Assembly (NCBI GenBank): GCA_028279085.1 | Contig: JANQSX010000252.1 | Coordinates: forward strand, 1 to 14,320 | Direction of reading: 5' to 3' | Origin: Bdellovibrionales bacterium | GTDB lineage: Bacteria; Bdellovibrionota; Bdellovibrionia; Bdellovibrionales; UBA1609 | Length of the DNA: 14,320 nt | In this document: piece by piece, positions 1 through 6,197 of the stretch | Numbering within the stretch: position 1 is the first letter of the stretch | Layout: every line of letters begins with the position of its first letter | Position numbers and translations under genes: made by a program | Notes under the pieces: generated by a model | What the model saw: only the letters and a program-made list of their open reading frames with translations | The model's database searches: none | What the model was told of the DNA's origin: nothing

Positions 1-321
1 TCCGGAGGAGCAACAAGTGCCGGAGATGGAATACTCGGCGACGCTGGAGGAAGCAGTGGTAAAAGCGGTGTAGGAGGGGGAGGCTTTTCCGGCTATGCAA
101 AAGGTTCCGGTGGTGGAAAAAATCTCATGGCTTCTCTTGGCCCAGGTCAAAGCAGTGCTGGCGGAAGTGGTGGAGGAAAAGACCTTTCTAACATGGCCGG
201 TATGTCCGTAAAACACGGGAAAAATCGGGTAGGTGTGAGCCAGGATAATATTTTTGAAATAATCCACAGAAGATATCAAGCGAAAAGAAAAAGACAACAT
301 TTTATTGAAATAGGTAAATAA
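1..321 (+). CDS. C-terminal part of a glycine/serine-rich protein (5' end outside window)
   Basis: The reading frame is open from the first base of the window to a TAA at 319-321, so this is the last 106 residues of a longer protein whose start is not visible. About the first 65 residues are low-complexity Gly/Ser/Ala with scattered Lys and Asp. The last 30 or so change to an ordinary, very basic composition, with IFEIIHRRYQAKRKRQ followed by a short end. I do not recognise a family. The glycine-rich linker with a short structured tail suggests a flexible surface or envelope protein, but that is only inference. The gene converges on the murU-like gene at 429, and a repeat array separates the two. 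An ATG at 127 lies inside the low-complexity tract and is unlikely to be the real start. Confidence 0.6.
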   Translation, partial: SGGATSAGDGILGDAGGSSGKSGVGGGGFSGYAKGSGGGKNLMASLGPGQSSAGGSGGGKDLSNMAGMSVKHGKNRVGVSQDNIFEIIHRRYQAKRKRQHFIEIGK

Positions 322-326
322 ATTCA

Positions 327-416
327 TCATTCCGGCATAGCCTCGTCATTCCGGCGTAGCCTCGTCCTTCCGGACCCACCGCTTTCGCGGGGGCAGGCTT
401 TGATCTGGAATCCAGT
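327..416. repeat. Dispersed repeat array, copy A
   Basis: Two full 19-bp units, TCATTCCGGCATAGCCTCG (327-345) and its one-base variant (346-364), are followed by a truncated unit starting TCCTTCCGG (365-373). A decayed palindrome then follows: CCGC/GCGG around a TTTC loop (379-390), extended by CCC/GGG with one bulged base, and a closing ATCCAG at 411-416. The array fills the gap between two convergent genes. The GC-rich stem could also end transcription from either side, but no clean T-run follows it. The units match copies at 1593 and 2676. Confidence 0.75.
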
Positions 417-428
417 AAAAGTTCTAAA

Positions 429-1508
429 CTACTTTTCCAACAAAAAAGTATTTTCCAGACTGCGATTTAAAGACAAAGTCTTTCCTAAAACCGAACGATC
501 CATACACAAAGAAGAATCAAAAGAACAGTGATCCCCCACCACCGCAAAATTTTTAACGAAAAGTTTTTCCAAATTTTTAACAAACCTTCCGCAAAATAAA
601 ATATTTTTTTTACTTTCCGGTGGATTGTTAACCGGCGAGGCGGAAAAGTAATTCTCTCCTTCAAAAACCCGCCAGTCCGGAGAACAAAAGTTTAAAGCAT
701 TGTGCAAAAAAGAAGGCACAAAGTTTCTTCCATCTCTTAAAAAAGAAAGCGCTTTTTCTGTAGCTTGTAAATAAGTGTCTTCTTGATTCATATCCAATAA
801 TTTTAAAGAAGAGACGGAATGCACACGAAGACAGGATTTTATATATTCCATTCGCCTTTGGGAAGTAAAAGCTTCCAATACATCTTTAAAAATATGAAAA
901 TCCACAGGTTTTATCTCTTTAAAAATTTTGTTAGAGAAAACCGCCAAGCCGGAAAAATCATAAGCTTTTACATTTTTATTTTCCATAACCGGTTTCTTTA
1001 AAAAAGAACAAATCTCTCCCGTTTTTTTATCGGCCCAAATAACTCCCTTTGTTTTATCCGCAGGGCACACTAAAAAGCTAGCCAGAGCGCCACTTTCCAA
1101 ATGAAGTTTATAAAAATCCTGTAAATCACTTGCTTGATTTAACCAAATAAAGCTATCCCCGTTGAGATAAAAAAAATGTTCTTCCTTTTCAAAAAAATTC
1201 CGAAGTTTAAAAAGCCCGCCAGCGGAACCTAAAAGAATGTTTTCATAACTTAGCACAGGTTGTTCCATACCCATTATTTGAGCTTGCTTTTTTAATCCGC
1301 TTTGTAAAAAATCAGAATGAACATGAGTGTTAGCCGCCCACTCACTTACTCCTAAAACTTTTAACAAATACATATTGTAAGCAACTAAAGGTAAATTTAA
1401 AAAAGGCAATAAAACCTTAGGAAGAATATGAGTGTGAGGATAAAATCGTGTGCCTTTTCCCGCACAAAGTAAAAAAGCTTTTTTATTTCCGGCAAATTTT
1501 TTATTCAT
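429..1508 (-). CDS. murU: Sugar-1-phosphate nucleotidyltransferase, probably MurNAc-1-phosphate uridylyltransferase (MurU-like)
   Basis: This belongs to the nucleotidyltransferase family that joins an NTP to a sugar 1-phosphate. Visible signatures, numbered from the ATG at 1508: the glycine loop LLCAGKGTRF (about 13-22) with the conserved Lys in LPKVLLPF near 31, GSAGG near 94-98 and the metal-site NGDS near 116-119. The gene next upstream encodes an APH-type kinase like AmgK; AmgK and MurU together turn recovered MurNAc into UDP-MurNAc, bypassing MurA/MurB, so the context favours MurU over a mannose or glucose enzyme. At 359 residues it is much longer than typical MurU (about 220-240). The extra C-terminal half ends in hydrophobic repeats reminiscent of a left-handed beta helix, as in bifunctional acyl/nucleotidyltransferases. 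The frame extends to a TTG at 1541, but GGAAG lies just upstream of the ATG at 1508 and the TTG has no suitably spaced site, so I chose 1508. A GTG at 1514 is also possible. Confidence 0.75.
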   Translation of the reverse strand: MNKKFAGNKKAFLLCAGKGTRFYPHTHILPKVLLPFLNLPLVAYNMYLLKVLGVSEWAANTHVHSDFLQSGLKKQAQIMGMEQPVLSYENILLGSAGGLFKLRNFFEKEEHFFYLNGDSFIWLNQASDLQDFYKLHLESGALASFLVCPADKTKGVIWADKKTGEICSFLKKPVMENKNVKAYDFSGLAVFSNKIFKEIKPVDFHIFKDVLEAFTSQRRMEYIKSCLRVHSVSSLKLLDMNQEDTYLQATEKALSFLRDGRNFVPSFLHNALNFCSPDWRVFEGENYFSASPVNNPPESKKNILFCGRFVKNLEKLFVKNFAVVGDHCSFDSSLCMDRSVLGKTLSLNRSLENTFLLEK

Positions 1509-1569
1509 ATCCACACTACTTCCAGCTTTAAAGATTTTCAACTGAACACAAATGCCACTCCTGTAAGCT

Positions 1570-1591
1570 GAAAGCCATTTTGATGGCTTTC
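1570..1591. other. Perfect 9-bp hairpin between kinase and transferase genes
   Basis: GAAAGCCAT (1570-1578) and ATGGCTTTC (1583-1591) form a perfect 9-bp stem around a four-base loop. It lies between the repeat array and the start of the murU-like gene, in the leader of that gene. No T-run follows on either strand, so it is not a standard intrinsic terminator. An RNA processing or stability role is possible. Confidence 0.45.
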
Positions 1592-1592
1592 A

Positions 1593-1673
1593 CTATTCCG
1601 GCATAGCCTCGTCATTCCGGCGTAGCTTTGTCATTCCCGCGTGTTTGTCATTCCCGCGCAGGCGGGAATCCAG
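1593..1673. repeat. Dispersed repeat array, copy B
   Basis: Units of 19, 19 and 17 bp (1593-1611, 1612-1630, 1631-1647), each beginning TCATTCC or a close variant, lead into an intact palindromic unit: ATTCCCGC (1650-1657), loop GCAG, GCGGGAAT (1662-1669), then the closing CCAG. The array lies in the 175-bp gap between the amgK-like and murU-like genes, apparently inside one transcription unit. The palindrome is of the common CATTCCCGCG...GGGAATCC type that is scattered through many bacterial genomes. Confidence 0.8.
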
Positions 1674-1683
1674 AAGAAGTACA

Positions 1684-2643
1684 CTACTTCCGTAAATCCT
1701 GTATCAGAGATAAAAAAGCCGGATAAGTGCTTTGCTCCTCCAGTAATTCCTCTAAAAGTTTTAAAGCCGGCAAAATGTATTTTAAATGACTATCCTGTTT
1801 TTTTATAAAGTAAAAGCCGGCAAAACTGCCACAAGCTTTAAAAAGCCTTTGTATAGCTGTAATACGAATTTCCTCTTCCAAGACTTTCTTATTTTCTATA
1901 GTTGAAAGATCACTATTTAAAATAAAGTGATCTAATAAATCTCTTCTTTCATCAACATTTATTTTTACATAAACATCATATAAAAGACTAACCAAATCAT
2001 AAAAACGGGGAAATAAAGCCGCATCCTGAAAATCTATTAGATAAATATCTTTGTTTTTAATAAAGAGGTTTCTACTGTGATAATCCCTATGGGCCGGCTT
2101 TAAGGAAAAAGATCTTAATGTGTTACAAATTTGTTCCCATTCTATTAAATAATTTTTCTGATCCTTTTTCTTTAGTTTTAATTTAAAAAAACTATTTATT
2201 AAATATTTTTCACTCGATTTCATTTCATCAAAAAATCTCCCGGAACTAAAAACAGATAAGGCCATTGACGGACTAGCTAGAATTTTTATTATTTGATTCA
2301 AAGCCAATAAATAATATTTTTTGGGAAACTCCGGGTTTTTTAAAACTTCTTTTTCCAAACTCTGATCTCCTAAATCCTCCAGTAATAAAAAACCATTTTT
2401 GCTATCTTGATCTTTTAACCGCGGAACATTTAAACCAGCTAAAGAAAAATCCTCAAGTCTTTTGGAAAAAAGGGCCTGCTGCTCTAAAGAGGACTCAGCT
2501 AGTATGAAAGAAGTATCTCCGAATTCAATACGGGTGTATTTCCTGTCACTGCCTTCCGGAGTTAAAGACAGCTCTTTATACTGTTTTGTATTTAATGCTG
2601 ATTTCAAAAACATTTTTTTATTTAAGTTAGAAGATCTTTCCAT
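1684..2643 (-). CDS. amgK: APH-fold sugar kinase, probably N-acetylmuramate/N-acetylglucosamine kinase (AmgK-like)
   Basis: This is a 319-residue aminoglycoside-phosphotransferase-fold protein. Residues about 30-39 (EGSDRKYTRI) match the nucleotide-loop region, LLLEDLGD is at 86-93, the catalytic loop HRDYHSRNL is at 185-193 (Asp187, Asn192), and the metal-binding LIDFQDAALFPRFYDLVSLL starts at 202. The HRDYxxRN plus DFQDA...YDLVSLL pairing is characteristic of AmgK, which phosphorylates the anomeric carbon of MurNAc and GlcNAc in the cytoplasm, and much less like drug-modifying APH enzymes. The downstream murU-like gene supports a cell-wall sugar salvage role. In a predator, such salvage could use prey peptidoglycan; that is inference. 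The ATG at 2643 has no clear Shine-Dalgarno site; an in-frame ATG at residue 11 has none either, so the longer start is kept. The same fold is also found in fructosamine and choline kinases. Confidence 0.75.
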   Translation of the reverse strand: MERSSNLNKKMFLKSALNTKQYKELSLTPEGSDRKYTRIEFGDTSFILAESSLEQQALFSKRLEDFSLAGLNVPRLKDQDSKNGFLLLEDLGDQSLEKEVLKNPEFPKKYYLLALNQIIKILASPSMALSVFSSGRFFDEMKSSEKYLINSFFKLKLKKKDQKNYLIEWEQICNTLRSFSLKPAHRDYHSRNLFIKNKDIYLIDFQDAALFPRFYDLVSLLYDVYVKINVDERRDLLDHFILNSDLSTIENKKVLEEEIRITAIQRLFKACGSFAGFYFIKKQDSHLKYILPALKLLEELLEEQSTYPAFLSLIQDLRK

Positions 2644-2675
2644 GTTAATACTTTACCCGTTTTGATCCTTCATTG

Positions 2676-2783
2676 TCATTCCGAATTTGATATTGTTATT
2701 CCGGCATAGCCTTGTCATTCCGGCGAAAGCCGGAATCCAAAAAATGCTTGTGACATCACTGGATTCCGAATCAAGTTCGGAAT
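2676..2783. repeat. Dispersed repeat array, copy C, with two palindromes
   Basis: Half-units at 2676-2695 and 2696-2714 lead into a perfect palindrome, ATTCCGGC (2717-2724), GAAA loop, GCCGGAAT (2729-2736). A second, diverged palindrome follows: ATTCCGAA (2763-2770), loop TCAAG, TTCGGAAT (2776-2783). Copies A to C share left-to-right polarity, half-units first and palindrome last. The array lies between the amgK-like gene and the unknown gene ending at 2895, and makes up most of that 251-bp gap; the rest (2784-2894) shows nothing I can identify. Confidence 0.8.
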
Positions 2784-2894
2784 GACAGTGCAGTTCAACG
2801 CATGTTTGAACTTTTGATCCGGCTTTGACTTGAGAGATTTTATTTATCAATTTAAAACAATAAAATCTTAAACTTTAAAAAACGATAGAATAGA

Positions 2895-3818
2895 TCAAGT
2901 AAAAGTATGAAATAGTTTTTGACAGTCAGGAGGTAAGCTTTTTTTTTCCTCCACTCCCAAGACCATAGGACAAGAAAGCTTCTTTTGCAAAAGAGCCTGA
3001 GTAAGGATGTCTTTTTGAAAAAAAGATAAGTTATGAAAAGAAGGAATACACACAAAAATTCCATTCAACTCTTGAAAGATATTATCTTTCCACTCGAAAT
3101 CCTCCGCTGTTAAAAAAGCAAAACAAGAACTTTTTAAATAAAGCGAATAAGCGGTTTTTAAAAGTCTGTTTTGCTTTTCCTTTTCCACTAAAATAGGAAA
3201 AAAAGTTTTATTTTTCTTCTCTGTATTCCCCGAGCTTAAGTTTTTCCATTTTCTCTTCCTAAAAGAAAACACAGATTCTTTTACATCTGAAATCGATTTT
3301 TTTATTTCTTCTTGATTTTCATTTAAAGGGAAATAAAAATTTTCTTTATCAGATAAATCAAAATCCAAAAAATCCAATACTGGATCTTTTGCTTCTCCTT
3401 TGCACTTTTTCAAATCGTCACTTTCCGGATGATTCCCCATCTCTGGAAGTTTTTCTCTACTAGAAAGAGATTTATCTAAAATAGACGAAGAATTTTCATC
3501 AGATAAAGATACAATTTTTAAGAAAACCTGCAAAATATAAGAATTAATAAAATGCTCTATCCTTTGTATCTTGAAAGCACTTAAGGAATGGAAACATACA
3601 AGAAGTCCCAAAAAATTCTCTTTAACAAAAATCGGAAAAAAAGTTTTACCATCAAAAACAAAACCAACTGTTTTATGGGAGGTAAAAATTAAATCCGTCA
3701 TTAAATGAATAGTGGTAACCTGATGCTCTTCTTTAAGAGCTTGCACTAAATGAGGAATCTCCCACTTAAGTAATCTTTTTTTTTGATTAAGGCTTAAAAC
3801 CTTTTTTTTCTTTTTCAT
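2895..3818 (-). CDS. Unrecognised protein; possible GAF-like plus degenerate sigma-54-activator-like ATPase
   Basis: This is a soluble, very Lys-rich protein of 307 residues. The N-terminal 95 or so residues read like a divergent GAF-type sensor (VGFVFDGKTFFPIFVKEN, then a predicted beta-strand and a long helix). A polar, charged linker of about 90 residues follows. The last 90 residues have the spacing of the AAA+ core of NtrC-type activators: GIFVCIPSFHNLSFFQKDIL sits where GTLFLDEIGELP...QAKLL is expected, then LQKKLSCPMVLGVEEKK where sensor I lies, and PPDCQKLFHTF near the end. The Walker B acidic residues are replaced and no Walker A loop is visible, so ATP hydrolysis is unlikely if the reading is right. 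This is pattern-level inference at low confidence; the protein could be unrelated. The frame extends to a TTG at 3848 without a ribosome site; I chose the ATG at 3818, which has only a weak one. Confidence 0.6.
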   Translation of the reverse strand: MKKKKKVLSLNQKKRLLKWEIPHLVQALKEEHQVTTIHLMTDLIFTSHKTVGFVFDGKTFFPIFVKENFLGLLVCFHSLSAFKIQRIEHFINSYILQVFLKIVSLSDENSSSILDKSLSSREKLPEMGNHPESDDLKKCKGEAKDPVLDFLDFDLSDKENFYFPLNENQEEIKKSISDVKESVFSFRKRKWKNLSSGNTEKKNKTFFPILVEKEKQNRLLKTAYSLYLKSSCFAFLTAEDFEWKDNIFQELNGIFVCIPSFHNLSFFQKDILTQALLQKKLSCPMVLGVEEKKSLPPDCQKLFHTFT

Positions 3819-3874
3819 AATCTTAAATAGATGCAAAAAAAGGGCCAAAAACAGAAAAAAAGAAAGAACAATTC

Positions 3875-3903
3875 ATTCTTTAAGAATATGTAAAGATCTT
3901 AAA
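3875..3903. promoter_or_regulatory. Overlapping inverted repeats upstream of the unknown gene
   Basis: A 13-bp palindrome ATTCTTTAAGAAT (3875-3887) overlaps a second inverted repeat, TTTAAGA (3879-3885) and TCTTAAA (3897-3903). They lie about 57 bp before the ATG at 3818 in an AT-rich 235-bp gap, where an operator could be expected. In such AT-rich sequence short palindromes also arise by chance. No convincing sigma-70 boxes could be assigned in 3849-4053. Confidence 0.3.
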
Positions 3904-3995
3904 AAAACAGTTTAACTGAAGAGGAAAAAATAGAGAAAAGAACCTTTAATAAATAAAAAAGATTACAAGAATAATAAATTATATCAATCAAAAGT

Positions 3996-4017
3996 AAAAC
4001 TTATACTAAGGTTTTTT
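3996..4017. terminator. Weak, possibly bidirectional intrinsic terminator after the small secreted protein gene
   Basis: AAAACTTA (3996-4003) and TAAG plus TTTT (4007-4015, one bulged G) form an AT-rich stem around TAC. T-rich sequence follows on the plus strand, and on the minus strand TTTT appears just past the stem. It lies about 40 bp beyond the stop codon of the gene at 4054, where the pilus/hit transcript would be expected to end. The stem is weak. Confidence 0.3.
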
Positions 4018-4053
4018 ATTAGATTTTAAACAAGGATATAAATTTTACATTTT

Positions 4054-4416
4054 TTATTGTTGGCTGCCGCCATCACCACTAGTAGAACCACTATCAGCAA
4101 CACCACTATCATCCTCTGCCGTACCAGTTGCTGAACCAGTTTCTGCACCTGTTTGTGCATCTGTTGTACCACCGCCACCAGAAGGTGCAGCAGGAACAAC
4201 ACCATCACTTAAATTGGCTAGAGTAGCTTGAGGGTTTTCACTAGTACCTCCTCTATCCACCGCACCTCCGGCGGAACCTGTAGCGCTAGGACGGCAATTT
4301 GCAATAACATCTTGAGCTTCCGTGCCTTCATCCCCTTGACTAGAAGGGTCTTTACAAACAACATTCGCTAAAGCGGAAAAACAAAAAACACTAATAACTA
4401 CAACCAACCACTTCAT
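4054..4416 (-). CDS. Small exported low-complexity protein; candidate Bd0108-type host-interaction protein
   Basis: This is a 120-residue protein with a classical signal peptide (Met-Lys-Trp, hydrophobic to residue 16, likely cut after Ala17 in SALA-N). The mature part has two cysteines (21 and 41) that could pair in the periplasm. It then runs into a Gly/Ser/Thr/Ala/Asp tail with quasi-repeats TGAE-TGSA-TGTA and DSG-VADSG-STSG, and no basic residues after Arg57. The gene starts at ATG 4416 with a good GGGAG site 8-9 bases upstream. It lies 68 bp after the YD-repeat gene, with which it is probably co-transcribed. In Bdellovibrio bacteriovorus a small exported protein, Bd0108, sits in the same place beside the YD-repeat protein Bd0109 and a Tad/Flp cluster, and mutations in it permit prey-independent growth. 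I propose a positional counterpart on context, size, export signal and repeat character. Sequence homology is not shown here, since low-complexity tails converge easily. Confidence 0.7.
   Translation of the reverse strand: MKWLVVVISVFCFSALANVVCKDPSSQGDEGTEAQDVIANCRPSATGSAGGAVDRGGTSENPQATLANLSDGVVPAAPSGGGGTTDAQTGAETGSATGTAEDDSGVADSGSTSGDGGSQQ
4087..4111. repeat. 10-bp direct repeat, 15-bp period, in frame
   Basis: ACCACTATCA occurs at 4087-4096 and 4102-4111 inside the small exported protein gene (TGATAGTGGT on the coding strand, Asp-Ser-Gly). Deletion or duplication between the copies would change the protein by exactly five residues and keep the frame. Confidence 0.8.
4123..4141. repeat. 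7-bp direct repeat, 12-bp period, in frame
   Basis: ACCAGTT occurs at 4123-4129 and 4135-4141 within a diverged 12-bp periodic tract that encodes the TGAE/TGSA/TGTA quasi-repeats of the small exported protein. A 12-bp slip preserves the frame. Confidence 0.65.
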
Positions 4417-4484
4417 ATTATATTCTCCCTGTTTTTACTATTCCATTTCTCTTTATTTTTTACCTATCCCATCTTTAAAAAAGA

Positions 4485-6131
4485 CTAAATAGTAATATCT
4501 GAAGCGACCGGAGAAATGATTTCCAAAAAGCCATTAAACACCGAGGCCACTTGAGCCGCTACTGTAGGGTTTGTTCTGGTTTTACTAGTATCCACCTGCC
4601 CATTTTGATCGTAAAAAACCTGAATAGACCCTACCCCTGGACGGGTGATTTTTTTGGGCTTACTGTATTTTTCATTATAAGCCACAATAATCCTTTTCTT
4701 ACTCTGATCTCGCATTTCACTAATACGTCCACGATGATCCCGTTTCACGGATACCCAGCGACCGGTGTTGTTTTGTTTTGCCATCACTAAATGACACTTT
4801 TTAGGATCATAAGAAATGGCTGTCCGCACCTGACGACTTACTCTTTTCCCTTGAATATATTGCACCACCACCTGTGTGGGTTTTTTACATTTATTATTGT
4901 ACTGAGAAAAAAGCACTTTCCGGCCTGGCTCGGAACGGGACTTTAAAAATCCGTTTGCATGATAAGCATAACGAACAGTGATCCTATTTCGAGTCACGGA
5001 AAGAGGGGAACCTGTTTTCATGTCATAAGTAATATCCGCAATCTGACCATTTACTTCCTGCTTCGCCCGATATAAATATTTACTCCCGTCTTTTTTCTTT
5101 TTATTCCAAAATTCATAGCGACTGACATTGGTCACTCTTTTCCCACATGTTTTTTTCACGTCTGTCCAATAATGATCTTTATTTCGTCTGTTGGTGACAT
5201 ATTTATACTTTTCCCGACAACCTCGGCGATCCTGGAACGATACCACCCAATCCCGATCGGTATTGTAGGTGAGAGCTTCATAAGTGTTATCCGGGTAACG
5301 GGTCTTGGTTAAGTTATGATAGTTATCATAAAAATATTGAAACTTTTCATTTTTACTGTTTAACACTTTTACTAAATTATCATTACTGATAGTGTATTGC
5401 GCTCTTGTTTTGTTAGGCCCGTTTATCCTTAAAATCCCTTTTTTCCTTTTAAACTGAAGACTTCTTCCCTTATTGTCCATAACCTTTACAATGAAGCCTT
5501 TTTTTCTTTGTATCTTTATCCAATTCCCGGATTTATCCATTTCTTTAATAAATAGTCCTTTTTTATCAAAAAATTGCATCTGGCCATTAGGAAGAAAACG
5601 CTTATATTGATTACCGGTGAATTGAATAGTGTCGTTTTGTCTTCCCAGAGCTTGATAAACTCCTCCACTTTGCGCTTTTCCCTTTAAGCGAAAAGCCCGA
5701 ATCAATTCCGATTGTAAAAGCGCTGACTTTTTTAAATCCCTTTCAACCTGTTTGATATATTTCCTGGAAAGCCCCTTTTTCTTTTTTACCTCCGCCATGA
5801 TTTTTTTAATCATCAGTGAACGATTTCCCTTCGCTGACTTGGAGACATAAGAGATTTCCGCTCCTCCTCCGCACTCCACTACCATAAGCGTATTGTCCGG
5901 CATCACCTCCAAGCGAGTTTCTAAATTGGAACACCAACCATAACCAAACATTCCGTTATAAAGAGATCGGGAATTATAAGTGCGTTCCACCAGAAGGGGA
6001 AGCCCCGCTCCCGGAAGGGCAATATCCACAAAAGTTTTAGTATAGTTGGCATTTTTAGTATCTATGAGACCCTGAGCTTGAAAAGCAAATATAAAAATAC
6101 TAATTAATATTAAAAGGTTCCGGCTTCTCAT
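4485..6131 (-). CDS. Secreted YD/RHS-repeat protein with DUF6531-like N-terminus; candidate Bd0109-type protein
   Basis: This is a 548-residue exported protein. The signal peptide covers about residues 1-21 (RSRN, hydrophobic core, AQG). The next 70 residues are typical of the N-terminal RHS segment DUF6531: NANYTKTFVDIALPGAGLPL, then VERTYNSRS...GMFGYGWCSNLE. A Lys/Arg-rich stretch follows. From about residue 195 to 480 there are repeated YD-type beta units, including VKVMDNKGRSLQF, FQYFYDNYHNLTKTRYPD and VKRDHRGRISEMRDQSKKR. It is far shorter than RHS toxins and has no DPxGLxG-type core boundary or C-terminal toxin, so a structural or sugar-binding role is more likely. The ATG at 6131 has a strong AAGGAGG site. 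It lies 66 bp downstream of tadB and directly before the small exported protein, as bd0109 precedes bd0108 in the Bdellovibrio hit locus; Bd0109 is a periplasmic YD-repeat protein that binds Bd0108. Confidence 0.85.
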   Translation of the reverse strand: MRSRNLLILISIFIFAFQAQGLIDTKNANYTKTFVDIALPGAGLPLLVERTYNSRSLYNGMFGYGWCSNLETRLEVMPDNTLMVVECGGGAEISYVSKSAKGNRSLMIKKIMAEVKKKKGLSRKYIKQVERDLKKSALLQSELIRAFRLKGKAQSGGVYQALGRQNDTIQFTGNQYKRFLPNGQMQFFDKKGLFIKEMDKSGNWIKIQRKKGFIVKVMDNKGRSLQFKRKKGILRINGPNKTRAQYTISNDNLVKVLNSKNEKFQYFYDNYHNLTKTRYPDNTYEALTYNTDRDWVVSFQDRRGCREKYKYVTNRRNKDHYWTDVKKTCGKRVTNVSRYEFWNKKKKDGSKYLYRAKQEVNGQIADITYDMKTGSPLSVTRNRITVRYAYHANGFLKSRSEPGRKVLFSQYNNKCKKPTQVVVQYIQGKRVSRQVRTAISYDPKKCHLVMAKQNNTGRWVSVKRDHRGRISEMRDQSKKRIIVAYNEKYSKPKKITRPGVGSIQVFYDQNGQVDTSKTRTNPTVAAQVASVFNGFLEIISPVASDITI

Positions 6132-6153
6132 TTTTTCCTCCTTCTTATTATTT

Positions 6154-6171
6154 GGAAGATTTTTATCTTCC
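6154..6171. other. 7-bp hairpin in the tadB to YD-repeat gene gap
   Basis: GGAAGAT (6154-6160) and ATCTTCC (6165-6171) pair perfectly around TTTT. The stem sits just ahead of the ribosome site of the YD-repeat gene. No T-run follows on the minus strand, so full termination is unlikely. A processing or stability element that uncouples pilus genes from the hit-type genes is possible. Confidence 0.45.
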
Positions 6172-6197
6172 CCAATGCATCGCCTTACATAAATACT

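Noticed and set aside
327..373. Short tandem repeats as a CRISPR array
   Set aside because: The 17-20-bp units abut each other without unique spacers and recur at other loci beside palindromes, so they are dispersed repeats.
819..1001. 60-residue plus-strand frame
   Set aside because: It is antisense to the murU-like coding region, with no family likeness or ribosome site.
1684..2643. APH-fold kinase as an antibiotic-resistance gene
   Set aside because: Its HRDYxxRN and DFQDA...YDLVSLL motifs fit AmgK better, and the adjacent MurU-like gene supports cell-wall sugar recycling.
2653..2850. 65-residue minus-strand frame with HSELDSES and WIPAFAGMT
   Set aside because: This is the familiar translation of CATTCCGG-type palindromic repeats; the frame lies wholly in repeat array C and its flank, without a ribosome site.
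2852..3064. 70-residue minus-strand frame MEFLCVFLLF...
   Set aside because: It overlaps the 3' end of the gene at 2895-3818 in another frame and has no independent start signal. A frameshift joining it to that gene is not needed, as the 2895 frame ends normally.
4026..4208. 60-residue hydrophobic minus-strand frame
   Set aside because: It overlaps the small exported protein in another frame, and its Val/Leu/Gln runs come from the low-complexity Gly/Ser/Thr codons.
4485..6131. RHS/YD-repeat protein as a polymorphic toxin with an immunity gene downstream
   Set aside because: The protein is short, lacks the core boundary motif and a variable toxin end, and the next gene encodes an exported low-complexity protein rather than a cytoplasmic immunity protein.
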